Below the pieces are notes generated by a model that was given only the letters and a program-made list of their open reading frames with translations, was not told where the DNA came from and did no database searches. From positions 1 to 64,000 of the forward strand of contig NZ_JBFDAH010000014.1 of assembly GCF_040719265.1 (NCBI RefSeq): a stretch of 64,000 nt of DNA, in the 5' to 3' direction. Positions 26,050-36,348 of the stretch are shown in pieces; positions within the stretch are counted from its first letter, which is position 1, and the number at the start of each line of letters is the position of its first letter. The stretch comes from Aliikangiella maris (lineage in GTDB: Bacteria > Pseudomonadota > Gammaproteobacteria > Enterobacterales > Kangiellaceae). The position numbers were made by a program, and so were the translations under genes.

Positions 26050-28617
26050 TTAAAATGTCATTGAAGATTTTAGATAAAAAGAACCACCATTATATCCCGC
26101 AGCAGAACGGCGTGGATAAGGTAAACCAACACTTTCTCGTGCAGTAATTTTTGAGGGAAATTCATCAAGCACATTTTCTGCACCAAGAGTTACGACAAAA
26201 CGCTCATTGACTTTATAGTTTAGTTCTATATCAATATAAGTTGTTGCATCAATTTCTTCTCTCAATGCTCGTTCATCAATATGCTCACCGAAATATCTCG
26301 CTCTTAATAATACATCAGTTTTGTCGTACTCTACTTTAATACTGGTAACAAAACTATGATTAGGAATATTTTCTTCGATGTTGGCAACAGACGTTTCACC
26401 AACCGGATTCTTACCGTTTACCAGATGCTGTTCAATAATTTTGGTTTTGGTATAGTTGTAACCAAATGTCCAGTAAGTTGAAAACTCTCCCCAATCATTT
26501 TGCTTACTGGCAATAATATCAACACCTTTCGTTCGCGTATCGACTGCATTAGTAAAAAAAGAAATTGAATCAAACGCGAGATCATTAACAGCAATATCAA
26601 AAGTCTTAAAAATGCGATTGTCTAAATCTATCCGATAAAAGTCGGTCGCAATATTTAATCCATTATCTAATGCCAAATTAAACCCCGCACTAATATTAAA
26701 AGAAGTTTCATTAGTTAAAGGCGCACCGCCATTGGCCAATGCTAAAGGCGATGTAGGTGAAACCTGACCTTCATCTTGCTGTAATCCGGTTGTTCCATTA
26801 AAGCTAGTATTAATAACGGCAACATTAGCTTGACCTGGCGTAGGGGTTCTAAAACCGGTTGAAACAGCACCACGGAGTGTTAACTGATCAGTTGCAGAAA
26901 ATCTGGTTGCAAATTTCCAGGTTATTTCACTATCAAAATCGTCATAATCTTCAAAGCGTAGTGCTCCATGAATTAGCCAGTCTGCTGAAACTTCCCATTC
27001 TGCATCAGTATAAAGTGCATAATTTTGACTCTCAAAGCTCCCTGCTGATGATGGATGAAACCCCGGGAATCCATTTGAACCAATAGATGCACCGACAGCA
27101 GCATACGGTCCTGCGATATAAGATGCAGATTCACCTGCTAATATATCAAATGTTTCCTTGCGCCACTCTGTACCAAATGCTAACTGTACACTAGTACTTA
27201 AATCATAAATGAAGTCGGCATTAACCATGAATTCTTTTTGCTGTTGCTTACCTAAATAAAAATCAAAAGGTGTTGCCGCACCTAAACTCGGATTAATAGA
27301 GTTAAACAAATTAAAAGTAATTTCATTATTTCCCATCCCTACACTAACGTCATAGTTAAGTCGACTAGATAAGCTCCCATCAATGCCACCAACTAAAGAA
27401 AAATCTGTTTGTTCACCTAACAGATACGGTGTAAATCCAACAGGAAATAAAGAATTAAAATCAAAAGCGGGATACTCATCGCTTGGTGAATCGAACGCAT
27501 CAATAACACCACTTTTACCAGGTTCACGATAAAAGAATCGATATATCCCTTCGATATCGGCATAGTTACCATGCCAGTATATCTCATGCTTATTATTGTC
27601 TAGGCTATAACCACCACTAAAAATACTGCGTAAACCTTTTTGTTCAGGTCTACCCCAGGATTGCACCAGCGGCGCATCATCAAAAGGAGAATCGCTTCCA
27701 ACACCAACAGCCCCTTCATCAATTAATTGTTGAGCCAGTGTGTTTTGATATCCTCGACTTAATGCTTCAGCGTCAGAATATTCGCCACTAAAATTAAAAT
27801 ATCCGTACTCGCCGAACTCAACGCCAAAGTTACCCGACAATTGATAATTTTGTTCACCTTCAAAATGTTGGCCGTATACTGCTCTGACTTCCCCCCCTTG
27901 CGGATTATCCTTTAAGCGAATGTTAATTACTCCGGCAATTGCATCGGAGCCATACTGAGCAGCAGCACCATCGCGTAGTACCTCAACACGTTCGATGGCA
28001 ATAGCAGGAATTAATCCAATATCAGCAGAGTGTGCACCAGATGAAAATGTTGGCGCATCAAATTGAATTAATGCAGAACGATGTCTTCTTTTTCCATTTA
28101 TCATCACCAAGGTTTGGTCAGAAGATAATCCTCGCAACGAAGTCGGCCGAACAAATGCACTCCCATCACCAGTTAAAGGTGTTGCATTAAAAGAAGGCAC
28201 TAAAGTTCTCATATTGTCAGTTAAGTCACCTCCGCCGGCAACAGAACTGATCTCTGTTGCTGAAATTAAATCAACTGGCACTGGTGAGTCAGCAATGGTG
28301 CGTCCAACAAAACGCGTCCCAACAATTACGATTGCCTGGCTTTCATCATCAGAGACATCAGAGTTGTCGGGATCAGTATTTTGTTTATCTGAATTTTGTA
28401 CATCTAAGATTTGATCATTTGAATTTGGCTGTTTAAAAGATTGCGCATGTAAAGCTTGCTCATTGAAACTGTGTTCAACTATTCGATACTGTTCGCTAAC
28501 TTGAGCAATAACTGAAGAGCTCACTCCGCCTAGCAAAGCAGTCGCGATCGTTACAGAAAGTTTATTTTTGCTAAACTGTTCAAAAGACATATTTTTAAAA
28601 TAATTCGAAGAAAACAT
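26050..28617 (-). CDS. TonB-dependent outer-membrane receptor
   Basis: About 855 residues. The signal peptide ends near SSVIA|Q. An Asn/Asp/Gln-rich linker leads to the plug (IVIVGTRFVGRTIADSPVPV, then VEVLRDGAAAQYGSDAIAGVINI). A 22-strand barrel follows, ending in Phe (FYLKSSMTF). The start at 28615-28617 is preferred because AGG stands six bases upstream and a signal peptide follows. A longer reading upstream lacks these features. The substrate is unknown; no siderophore genes are near. The next gene on this strand is the symporter, but a terminator lies between. Confidence 0.88.
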   Translation of the reverse strand: MFSSNYFKNMSFEQFSKNKLSVTIATALLGGVSSSVIAQVSEQYRIVEHSFNEQALHAQSFKQPNSNDQILDVQNSDKQNTDPDNSDVSDDESQAIVIVGTRFVGRTIADSPVPVDLISATEISSVAGGGDLTDNMRTLVPSFNATPLTGDGSAFVRPTSLRGLSSDQTLVMINGKRRHRSALIQFDAPTFSSGAHSADIGLIPAIAIERVEVLRDGAAAQYGSDAIAGVINIRLKDNPQGGEVRAVYGQHFEGEQNYQLSGNFGVEFGEYGYFNFSGEYSDAEALSRGYQNTLAQQLIDEGAVGVGSDSPFDDAPLVQSWGRPEQKGLRSIFSGGYSLDNNKHEIYWHGNYADIEGIYRFFYREPGKSGVIDAFDSPSDEYPAFDFNSLFPVGFTPYLLGEQTDFSLVGGIDGSLSSRLNYDVSVGMGNNEITFNLFNSINPSLGAATPFDFYLGKQQQKEFMVNADFIYDLSTSVQLAFGTEWRKETFDILAGESASYIAGPYAAVGASIGSNGFPGFHPSSAGSFESQNYALYTDAEWEVSADWLIHGALRFEDYDDFDSEITWKFATRFSATDQLTLRGAVSTGFRTPTPGQANVAVINTSFNGTTGLQQDEGQVSPTSPLALANGGAPLTNETSFNISAGFNLALDNGLNIATDFYRIDLDNRIFKTFDIAVNDLAFDSISFFTNAVDTRTKGVDIIASKQNDWGEFSTYWTFGYNYTKTKIIEQHLVNGKNPVGETSVANIEENIPNHSFVTSIKVEYDKTDVLLRARYFGEHIDERALREEIDATTYIDIELNYKVNERFVVTLGAENVLDEFPSKITARESVGLPYPRRSAAGYNGGSFYLKSSMTF

Positions 28618-28901
28618 GTGAAGCCTATAATTAAATTGATAAAAAACGTGTACATTATTCCGATTACCAAGATAGGCATCTAGTTGTATATTCTTACAGT
28701 TATGTGCGTAAAACTTACACGAATAGCATTTTTTCAATCAATTCAGCAGGTAATCAATTATCTCTAATATAGATTTACAAACTTCGATAAGATAATAATT
28801 TTTTGTCGTAAAACTTTAATAATTGTTAAACTACTTTTTAATACAAATGAAATATTACGAGGTTAATATTGAGGGTTTTCTTAGTGTTGAATAATATAGA
28901 C

Positions 28902-29327
28902 TTATAAAAAGTGTTTTTGATTTTCTGAACTAGGTAACAGGCAGTGATCACTTTTTCCAAAAAATCGATAACGATTTCGTGCAAACCAATCATAGGCAGA
29001 GTCACGCATAAACCTGGGTATTATTTTAAAGATAATTAGTAATTTATAGGGAAAGGCTAGTTGAAAAATAATGTTAAAAAAGGCGCTGCTTTTTTCAAAA
29101 GCTTGACCATTTTCAATATAGATCATCGTGTCAAATCGATCGGTAGGGAAACCGAAGTATTTCAATAACTGCTGTCCTTTATCAGATTGAACACTCACCA
29201 GTTTAAACTTGTATGAACGATCATTTTTTATAATAAAGCGACTCCATCCATTACACAGATGACAAACGTCATCGAATAAAATGACTTTGTCATCAGGTGA
29301 AATAAACTCGGGAAGTCGCTGGTTCAT
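28902..29327 (-). CDS. DCC-family thiol-disulfide oxidoreductase-like protein (DUF393)
   Basis: 141 residues. It opens with ILFDDVCHLCNGW, containing the DxxCxLC motif that gives the family its name, and has a thioredoxin-like pattern after it. The end includes YDWFARNRYRFFGKSDHCLLP, with another cysteine, also usual in this family. The redox role is predicted from fold only. It lies downstream of ispG on the same strand with a 74-base gap. hisS, the common neighbour of ispG, is not there. Confidence 0.8.
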   Translation of the reverse strand: MNQRLPEFISPDDKVILFDDVCHLCNGWSRFIIKNDRSYKFKLVSVQSDKGQQLLKYFGFPTDRFDTMIYIENGQAFEKSSAFFNIIFQLAFPYKLLIIFKIIPRFMRDSAYDWFARNRYRFFGKSDHCLLPSSENQKHFL

Positions 29328-29401
29328 TATTTAATAAGTGATCCTATACCACACGTCACAATTAACTGAGTCTTTAACTATTCTCAAATAAAAATTAATA
29401 A

Positions 29402-30541
29402 TCAAACACCACCACTAATATTAATTAAAGACTCACCTTTCGATTTGCCTTCAATCTCTTTAGCTCGCTTGGCTAATTTATCACGAATCGATTTTTCAAT
29501 CGAATCAACCAGTTTGTCATTATCGATTTTGTGACTTTTATTGCCGTCTTCATAAAGCAGACTGGCATTTTGTCCGCCAGTTAATCCCAAATCCGCTTCT
29601 TTGGCTTCACCAGGTCCATTAACAACGCAGCCAATGATCGCCACATCCATCGCTTCTTTAATATCTTCTAAACGATTTTCTAATTCATTAACAGTTTTTA
29701 TCACATCAAACTGTTGTCGCGAGCAAGAAGGACAAGCAATAAAATTAATGCCACGTTGGCGCAATCCCAATGATTTCAGAATATCGTAGCCAACCTTAAT
29801 TTCTTCAACGGGATCTGCCGCCAATGAGACTCTGATAGTATCACCAATCCCTTCGGCTAATAACATACCCAGTCCAACCGCTGATTTTACCGCGCCTGCG
29901 CGTAATCCACCGGCTTCAGTAATGCCTAAGTGCAATGGCTGATCAATTTGCCCAGCAAGCTTTCGGTAAGCCGATACTGTCATAAATACATCAGAAGCTT
30001 TTAAGCTGATTTTATAATTCTGAAAATCATGGCGATCGAGAATATCGATATGTCGAAAAGCCGATTCAACCAATGCATCTGGCGTTGGCTCACCATATTT
30101 CATTTGTAAGTCTTTCTCAAGTGAACCAGCATTGACGCCTATGCGAATAGGAATGTTATATTCTTTGGCTTTTTCAATGACCGCTTTGACACGTGCTTCA
30201 TTACCAATGTTGCCTGGGTTTATACGCAAGCAATCAACACCATAATCAGCAACTTTGAGCGCGATTTTGTAGTCAAAGTGAATATCAGCAACCAATGGAA
30301 CCGGTGATGAAGCTTTTATTGCTTTAAATGCTTCAGCGGCTTCCATTGACGGAACAGAAACACGCACAATGTCGGCACCAGCATCGGCTATTTTGTGTAT
30401 TTGTGCCAAAGTCGCGGCAACATCACAAGTTTCAGTATTTGTCATACTTTGTACGGCAATTGGCGCATCACCGCCAACAGGCACGTTACCTACCATAATT
30501 TGACGACTTTTACGTCGTTTGATCCAGGATTCACCTTTCAT
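29402..30541 (-). CDS. ispG: 4-hydroxy-3-methylbut-2-enyl diphosphate synthase
   Basis: 379 residues. It catalyses the sixth step of the MEP isoprenoid pathway using a 4Fe-4S cluster. The three cluster cysteines are visible as Cys270, Cys273 (ACPSCSRQQFD) and Cys305 (GCVVNGPGEA). The TIM-barrel start carries VGGDAPIAVQSMTNT. It lies 87 bases after rodZ, in the conserved rlmN-pilW-rodZ-ispG order. Confidence 0.96.
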   Translation of the reverse strand: MKGESWIKRRKSRQIMVGNVPVGGDAPIAVQSMTNTETCDVAATLAQIHKIADAGADIVRVSVPSMEAAEAFKAIKASSPVPLVADIHFDYKIALKVADYGVDCLRINPGNIGNEARVKAVIEKAKEYNIPIRIGVNAGSLEKDLQMKYGEPTPDALVESAFRHIDILDRHDFQNYKISLKASDVFMTVSAYRKLAGQIDQPLHLGITEAGGLRAGAVKSAVGLGMLLAEGIGDTIRVSLAADPVEEIKVGYDILKSLGLRQRGINFIACPSCSRQQFDVIKTVNELENRLEDIKEAMDVAIIGCVVNGPGEAKEADLGLTGGQNASLLYEDGNKSHKIDNDKLVDSIEKSIRDKLAKRAKEIEGKSKGESLINISGGV

Positions 30542-30628
30542 AATACTTTTCTATTAATCAGTTAATTGTCCATTTGTGACAAGACGACTCTCATGGCAAT
30601 AAGAATTGAAAACTCATTGCAATTAACC

Positions 30629-31732
30629 TTACTGCAAAACAAAAGTCGCTCGACGCCCAGCTTTAAAACGAGAGAGATCGAAAGCTTCTCCCTTAAAATC
30701 CAAGGTTACCGCCGAAGGCTCCCCCAATATGACTTTTATTGGAGCAACGCCTTGTAGCGGCATAATTTTACCTTCAGTTTTAACACCAACCGCTAATACT
30801 TCATCATTAGCATCAGTTATTTTAACCCAACAGTCAGCAAAAAATTCAAAACGCATGGCAACCAGTGACCCCTCAATTTTTGGCAGTTTAACCGGTTGAT
30901 TTGTAACATCAGTTTGATTTGCTTGTAAATTGTCATCTGAATTCGCAATTACAGTCGGCTCGCTTGATGACTGTTGTAGAGTATCAGTTGAACTGCTGGT
31001 TAATTCCGATGACGGATTCGAAGGTGTATTTTGTGGTTGATTCGTGTCACGAATATTAACAGCATTACTTTTATTATCTGTTTCGTTTACTGTTTGAGTC
31101 TTTGATGCTGTGCCAACCATATCATCGGTTGCCAAATCAATTTTTTCCGAAAGATTTGCAGCTTGTCGATTATCTTCATTCGTTTGAACCGTTTCTGTGA
31201 GTTGAGTACTTTCAGTCTCAGCTGTAGTAGATAAATTTGACTGCAATTGTGTCAACGGAATTTGATTACTACTGCTCACATCATCAGCGACTGGCGATAG
31301 AAATCGATTCCAGACTTCGTATCCACCTAATGCAAGTAGTGAGAAGAAAATAATAAAGCTGATGAGTTTAACTATTCCGCTATTAGAATTGAGCTCTTTA
31401 CGTGGCTTACGACCAAAACCAGAGATGACTTTTATTGATTGAATTGGCTCGCTGGTGTTACCGGTTTGTCGATCAAATTCGGCACAAATCGTTTCAACAT
31501 CGACACCAACTTTTTGTGCATAAGATCGCAGATAGCCACGCACAAATGCCAATGGAATACCTTGTTTAAAGTCATTCGTTTCCAACTGGTTAATGACCGA
31601 CAAAGTTAAATGCATTTGTTTAGCAATATCTTGCGCAGTTAAATTTTTATTTTCTCTCGCCTCAACCAGTAACGCGCCTATATCAAGCGATGCTGAGGGT
31701 TCAGCTGAAATATTATCTTCTACTACATCCAT
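30629..31732 (-). CDS. rodZ: Cell-shape protein RodZ
   Basis: 367 residues. It has an N-terminal helix-turn-helix of the Xre type (about 18-85, AQDIAKQMHLTLSVINQLE), which binds MreB in RodZ. A basic stretch is followed by one transmembrane helix at about 119-139, then a long Ser/Thr/Asn/Gln-rich periplasmic linker and a C-terminal DUF4115 domain (about 290-367). It overlaps the end of pilW by ten bases, so the two are translationally coupled. Confidence 0.93.
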   Translation of the reverse strand: MDVVEDNISAEPSASLDIGALLVEARENKNLTAQDIAKQMHLTLSVINQLETNDFKQGIPLAFVRGYLRSYAQKVGVDVETICAEFDRQTGNTSEPIQSIKVISGFGRKPRKELNSNSGIVKLISFIIFFSLLALGGYEVWNRFLSPVADDVSSSNQIPLTQLQSNLSTTAETESTQLTETVQTNEDNRQAANLSEKIDLATDDMVGTASKTQTVNETDNKSNAVNIRDTNQPQNTPSNPSSELTSSSTDTLQQSSSEPTVIANSDDNLQANQTDVTNQPVKLPKIEGSLVAMRFEFFADCWVKITDANDEVLAVGVKTEGKIMPLQGVAPIKVILGEPSAVTLDFKGEAFDLSRFKAGRRATFVLQ

Positions 31733-32523
31733 TGTCTTTTATTATCCAGGTATTCAGCGGTTTCTTCACTGTCAGGAAAACGCTCTTCTAAAATTACCCC
31801 ATATTTAGCAATCGTATCTTTATCACGTAAATAATGTGCGGCTTTTAATCCTAGCCAAGCTGACTCTGAAGTTGTCGCCGCACTCGATTCAAAGCGGCGA
31901 ACATAATCAAGCACTCGGCTATAACGTTTTTTAATAAATTCAATTTTTGCCATTTCAATCAAAGCATCAGGTCTGTGTCTATCACGATTAAGTGCTTTTC
32001 TAAAATAATCATCGGCTTTATCAATATTATTTTGTTTTAAAGCACAAAGTCCAATGTTATAAAAAGCGGAGGCTATATCAGTATAAGTGGGCACTTTAAT
32101 TGCTTTTTGAAACTCCGCTTCGGCTTTTTTATATTCACCGCCTTCACACAAAAACGCACCAAAAGCATTCATATATTCGGGCTTTTTGTTATCTATAGAC
32201 AAGGCCTCTTCAAAATGTTCCCGGGCTTTTTCACGTTCTTTAATTCGCTGATAATAAATACCCAGCCCATAATGCACATTACCTGACTTGGGGTTATATT
32301 CAAGCGCTTTGTCTAAATGAAATTTCGCACGCGTGTAGTTATGGTATTTAATGTAGGTTAAGCCATAACCGACGCGTTTTTCGGCTGCTTCAATTTTATT
32401 AAATCGGCCTTCAGCTGATGGCTTTACTGTACGACCGATATTACCTGTTTCAGTTTTACGAGTCGTTTCACAGGCCACCAAAATAAAACCCAGTGAGAGG
32501 ATTATGAGTTTTCTTATTAGCAT
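31723..32523 (-). CDS. pilW: Type IV pilus biogenesis lipoprotein PilW/PilF
   Basis: About 266 residues. The signal peptide ends in LVAC (lipobox). Tandem TPR repeats follow (YTRAKFHLDKALEYNPKSGN, then KAREHFEEALSIDNKKPEY). In Pseudomonas, PilF is the pilotin that puts the PilQ secretin into the outer membrane. I start at the ATG at 32521-32523, since GAGGAA lies upstream and the signal peptide begins there. The rlmN stop is 43 bases upstream. Confidence 0.9.
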   Translation of the reverse strand: MLIRKLIILSLGFILVACETTRKTETGNIGRTVKPSAEGRFNKIEAAEKRVGYGLTYIKYHNYTRAKFHLDKALEYNPKSGNVHYGLGIYYQRIKEREKAREHFEEALSIDNKKPEYMNAFGAFLCEGGEYKKAEAEFQKAIKVPTYTDIASAFYNIGLCALKQNNIDKADDYFRKALNRDRHRPDALIEMAKIEFIKKRYSRVLDYVRRFESSAATTSESAWLGLKAAHYLRDKDTIAKYGVILEERFPDSEETAEYLDNKRQWM

Positions 32524-32566
32524 TGGCAGTTCCTCATATTGCTTTGATTCAATGATCCCTACCTTA

Positions 32567-33682
32567 TCATGACTTGATTTCAACAATATTGATTTCTCTT
32601 TCGCGTCGCTGTTGTTGACGGCGAGTACGATCATTCACTTCACCTACTAACTGTCCACAGGCAGCATCGATATCATCGCCGCGAGTTCGACGAGTGACAA
32701 CAACAAATCCTTTTTTCATTAATATATCACCAAATTTATCAATGGCTTCCTGAGTCGAAGTTTGATATCGGGTTTTTGGAAAAGGATTAAAAGGGATCAA
32801 ATTAATTTTACAAGGCATATCTTTTAATAGTCGCGCCAATTCCCTCGCATTTTCTGGCGTATCATTCACATCTCTGAGCATGACATACTCAATGGTTACC
32901 TTTTTGCTCGCCTTGGCACTATTTAAATAGTTTTTTACCGAAGGAAATAATACTTCTATCGGATATTTGCGATTTAAGGGAACCAGCTCATTTCTAAGTT
33001 CATTGTTAGGTGCATGTAGCGATAATGCAAGAGCAACATCTGAGCGTCCCGCCAATTTATCGAGCCCGGGTACAACGCCTGATGTACTTAGGGTTACACG
33101 ACGTTTCGACAGACCATACGCTAAATCATCCAGCATTAAGTCCATTGCTTTTGTGACATTATCAAAATTTAGCAATGGCTCACCCATTCCCATCATCACA
33201 ACATTGGTGACAGCTCGATTGCCAGTTGTACGTAAACTCCCCAAACGACGAATGGCAAACCACACCTGCCCAATGATTTCAGCAACCGTAAGGTTACGAT
33301 TAAAACCCTGTTGCGCAGTTGAACAAAACGAACAATCGAGCACACAGCCAACTTGTGAAGAAACGCATAAGGTGCCACGTTCTCCGTCAGGAATTAATAC
33401 GGTTTCAATGGCTTGTCCATCGAGCAGTTTTAGTGCCCATTTAATAGTGCCATCATCGGAAATTTGTTCATAAATAATTGACGGACCTTTAATCTCGGTG
33501 GTCAATTTCAATTTTGCTCTCAAAGACTTTGAGATATTGGTCATTGCGTCGAAATCATCAACGCCAAACTGGTGGATCCATTTAATCACTTGAGGCGCGC
33601 GGAATGGTTTTTCACCGATTTCTTCAAAAAATCGAACCATATCATCGCGATTCAGGTCGAGTAAATTTACTTTATCACTCAT
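32567..33682 (-). CDS. rlmN: Dual-specificity RNA methyltransferase RlmN
   Basis: 371 residues. A radical-SAM enzyme that methylates C2 of adenine 2503 in 23S rRNA and adenine 37 in some tRNAs. The CxxxCxxC cluster ligands are Cys113, Cys117 and Cys120 (VGCVLDCSFCSTAQQGF). MMGMGEPLLNFDNV follows, and the second catalytic cysteine is in DIDAACGQL near the end. It is first in the run towards pilW, rodZ and ispG. Confidence 0.96.
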   Translation of the reverse strand: MSDKVNLLDLNRDDMVRFFEEIGEKPFRAPQVIKWIHQFGVDDFDAMTNISKSLRAKLKLTTEIKGPSIIYEQISDDGTIKWALKLLDGQAIETVLIPDGERGTLCVSSQVGCVLDCSFCSTAQQGFNRNLTVAEIIGQVWFAIRRLGSLRTTGNRAVTNVVMMGMGEPLLNFDNVTKAMDLMLDDLAYGLSKRRVTLSTSGVVPGLDKLAGRSDVALALSLHAPNNELRNELVPLNRKYPIEVLFPSVKNYLNSAKASKKVTIEYVMLRDVNDTPENARELARLLKDMPCKINLIPFNPFPKTRYQTSTQEAIDKFGDILMKKGFVVVTRRTRGDDIDAACGQLVGEVNDRTRRQQQRREREINIVEIKS

Positions 33683-34312
33683 TGCACTACCTTTTTTGCG
33701 ATCAGAACTTGATACTTTAAACAGGTTATCTGCCTAAAAATATAAGTTTCATGTATTAATATAATTATTCGAGCTGTTCAACCAATTCTATTCGATTTTA
33801 ATAACAATTGTTGAGTATTTATTATCAAAATTTCTATAAAGTTCAGGTTATTACCGTTAAACCCTGAATTAAAAAGAACAGCATCAAGTATTTGACTAGC
33901 GACTGACTCAAAGTCATTTGTCACTGAGATATCATTATCCACTACGAATACCGATAATCAATATGACAATCAATATTTAATGGGTAGATTGATATTTAAG
34001 TATGGGTGTTTATATGGATATTAAGACCAACATTCACATTTAGCCGTTAAACATTAGTAGACATCGAAATAAAACACCTAACCTCAGCCATTTGACTAGC
34101 AGTATACCATGCTCTTAATTTAAGAACACGCTAGAGCGACCAAACGAGACTTAAAAATACCTGCCACATCAGCTTGTTAGCATAGCCCAACGGGCTATTG
34201 ATATGCTCACAACTCGTCAAATGGCAGATATTATTGTTATCATTTTAAATGCTGTCAGGCAATTATCTGACAGTCTCATTTAAGGTCTGGCCATCACGCT
34301 CAAATTTAATAA
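33683..34312. other. Long intergenic region between ndk and rlmN
   Basis: About 630 bases with no supported gene. It contains a small hairpin TAGCCC/GGGCTA at 34183-34197 and the ndk terminator candidate at 34252-34273. I see no RNA gene, and the remainder is AT-rich. Confidence 0.4.
34252..34273 (-). terminator. Candidate ndk terminator
   Basis: CTGTCAG/CTGACAG pair perfectly around eight bases, 40 bases after the ndk stop. The downstream minus-strand bases (CATTTAAAATG) have only a weak T-run, so strength is doubtful. Confidence 0.5.
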
Positions 34313-34744
34313 TTAACGAGTGCGTGGGCAAATTTCATCTTCAGCAAAGAAATAAGCAATTTCACGTGCTGCTGATTCTGGTGCATCCGAACCGTGAACC
34401 GCATTTTCATCGATTGAATTGGCAAAATCGGCTCTTAAAGTACCACGAGCTGCCTCAGCAGGATTAGTAGCTCCCATAATTTCGCGGTTAGCAGCAATTG
34501 CATTTTCACCTTCAAGTACTTGAACCATAACAGGACCAGAAGTCATAAAAGCGACCAAATCATTAAAGAAAGGACGCTCTTTATGCTCAGCATAAAATCC
34601 TTCAGCTTTTTCTTTGCTTAAATGAACCATTTTACTGGCAATAATCTTTAGTCCGGCACTTTCAAATCTTGCATAAATTTGACCAATCAGGTTTTTGGCA
34701 ACGGCGTCAGGCTTTACAATAGAAAAAGTACGTTCGATTGACAT
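34313..34744 (-). CDS. ndk: Nucleoside diphosphate kinase
   Basis: 143 residues, the normal size. It transfers the gamma-phosphate between nucleoside triphosphates and diphosphates. The phosphohistidine is His117 in NAVHGSDAPESA. The start MSIERTFSIVKPDAVAKN is typical. The ATG at 34742-34744 is chosen over one 11 codons earlier because GGAG stands eight bases before it. Confidence 0.97.
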   Translation of the reverse strand: MSIERTFSIVKPDAVAKNLIGQIYARFESAGLKIIASKMVHLSKEKAEGFYAEHKERPFFNDLVAFMTSGPVMVQVLEGENAIAANREIMGATNPAEAARGTLRADFANSIDENAVHGSDAPESAAREIAYFFAEDEICPRTR

Positions 34745-34986
34745 CGATAGGCTCCAATATAAAAATTTAAAAATCAATAAGTTAGATAAAACAAAAGCAT
34801 CTTCTGATGCTAAAGGCGCGTATTATACACGGCTGAGTATGGATGGTGTAGAAATGATTCAATTCTAATGATGTCATTTTGAGCAAAATTGCAACAAGTT
34901 AAAGTATAAGTGACATTCAATTATTCGACTTATTTATCCCATTTATCTCTTACCGGGGTTGCTCTAAAGGCATTTGTGGCAAGAAG

Positions 34987-36087
34987 TTAATCTGAATTAG
35001 TTTGGTTTGGCAAAATTGACTGAATAATAAAGTCACTTACAAATTGAGCCTGTTGCGTTTTATCAGTGGTTATTTCGCGAGAAAATGAGGCAAACACCGT
35101 CGCGCTTGTCGCATCGACCAGTGTAATGGTCAGTTTGTTTTTACCACTATAATGACGAGCTGTTCCTTCCAGAATCCATTGTGTACCAAACTCTCCCACC
35201 AAATAAGGATAAGGACTTTGTGTATTATCGAAATACGCACTGCGCGCCAGCACCTGTATACCAGATTGGGAAATCAAGGCGGCAGTCAGTTGCTCTTCGA
35301 TTTCGAGTGCCAAACTTTTAAGTTCATCATTTTCATAGGTAAATGGCAGTAGCGCAACTTTGGTCGTTGGTGTCGCGACCCATTGTTTTACCAGCCAAAG
35401 ACTCCCCGTAGATAATAAAAGCACTGTTACAAAGCCCATCAAAGCAACCTGCCAATATGTTAAACTGTAGGATGTCTTATTTTTATACTTTACGGGTAAG
35501 TCAGTCTTTTTGGTTTCCTTATCAAGCTCACCTGTTGCTTCTCTCATCGATTGTTCATCAGGCCAATCATGTTGCTGTGCATTCACTTCGATTGTCGAAG
35601 GTGAGTTTTCCGTAGAGAGCGCCTTATTACTAACCTTACTTTTGGTCAATGTATCGTCAACAGTAACAGGCTCAAATTCTGCTGCAAAGCTAGCAACATC
35701 ATCCCCCTCTTCTCTCCCGGCATTTTGCAACGCACTGGTATGCTGGGTTAAATCACCCAAATGCGCTGAAACCTTACTTTTTTGTGTCTGCTGAACCCAG
35801 CGATAACCGCGCTTAGGTATCGTTTCAATATATTGAATCGTCGAATTGTGTTTTCTTAAAAGTTTTCTCAGGTCGGCAATGCAGCGAGTAAGTACATCAT
35901 CACTGACAACCTGATTGGTCCACACAGCCTGAAAAAGCTCATTTCGGCTAACAACCTGGCCCTGTTGTTCGATTAAACAAATTAGAACACGCATATTCAC
36001 CGGACCAATCCGCTCACTTCCTGCCGAGGTATTTACCATCCCCGTCTCAGGGTTAATGCTTAGTGTGTCACTTTGATAAATTTCCAT
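34987..36087 (-). CDS. CadC/ToxR-like membrane-bound transcription regulator
   Basis: 366 residues. Residues about 8-100 are an OmpR-type winged helix (VSRNELFQAVWTNQVVSDDV, then IETIPKRGYRW). An acidic, poorly ordered linker follows, then one transmembrane helix at about 211-233. A periplasmic domain of about 130 residues begins KVALLPFTYENDELKSLA and resembles TolB-N/FlgO-like folds. No phosphoacceptor is present, so it signals directly across the membrane. It is divergent from the unknown protein at 36349, its most likely target. The stimulus is unknown. Confidence 0.85.
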   Translation of the reverse strand: MEIYQSDTLSINPETGMVNTSAGSERIGPVNMRVLICLIEQQGQVVSRNELFQAVWTNQVVSDDVLTRCIADLRKLLRKHNSTIQYIETIPKRGYRWVQQTQKSKVSAHLGDLTQHTSALQNAGREEGDDVASFAAEFEPVTVDDTLTKSKVSNKALSTENSPSTIEVNAQQHDWPDEQSMREATGELDKETKKTDLPVKYKNKTSYSLTYWQVALMGFVTVLLLSTGSLWLVKQWVATPTTKVALLPFTYENDELKSLALEIEEQLTAALISQSGIQVLARSAYFDNTQSPYPYLVGEFGTQWILEGTARHYSGKNKLTITLVDATSATVFASFSREITTDKTQQAQFVSDFIIQSILPNQTNSD

Positions 36088-36348
36088 TTGGTCTTTACAG
36101 TTCGTGTTTAAAACAGTTTGTACTCAATTAGTCCCAGTTTATCAATAAAACGTCAGATAAAAACCCCTCTACATCAAGCACTCAGAATTTTCAGATATTT
36201 TTCTCAGGGAAAAAAACAGTAAGTGCGTCAATATTAATCCGGTAGGACAAGAGAATCCCTTAGGTCAATCGGCTCGACATTTTGTGGTGCGGTTTGATCC
36301 ATTGTAAATATTCTGTTTTCAAGAGTGTGCCATTATCTGGAGTTACCT

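Noticed and set aside
32967..33473. 168-codon plus-strand frame opposite rlmN
   Set aside because: rlmN is certain on the other strand; the mirror frame has a random composition rich in Ser and Arg.
34183..34197. TAGCCC/GGGCTA hairpin between ndk and rlmN
   Set aside because: Six-base stem with a three-base loop and no T-run; too short to call a terminator or RNA gene.
35510..35794. Plus-strand frame opposite the CadC-like regulator
   Set aside because: Falls inside the certain coding region of the regulator linker; Ser/Leu/Cys-rich mirror translation without a ribosome site.
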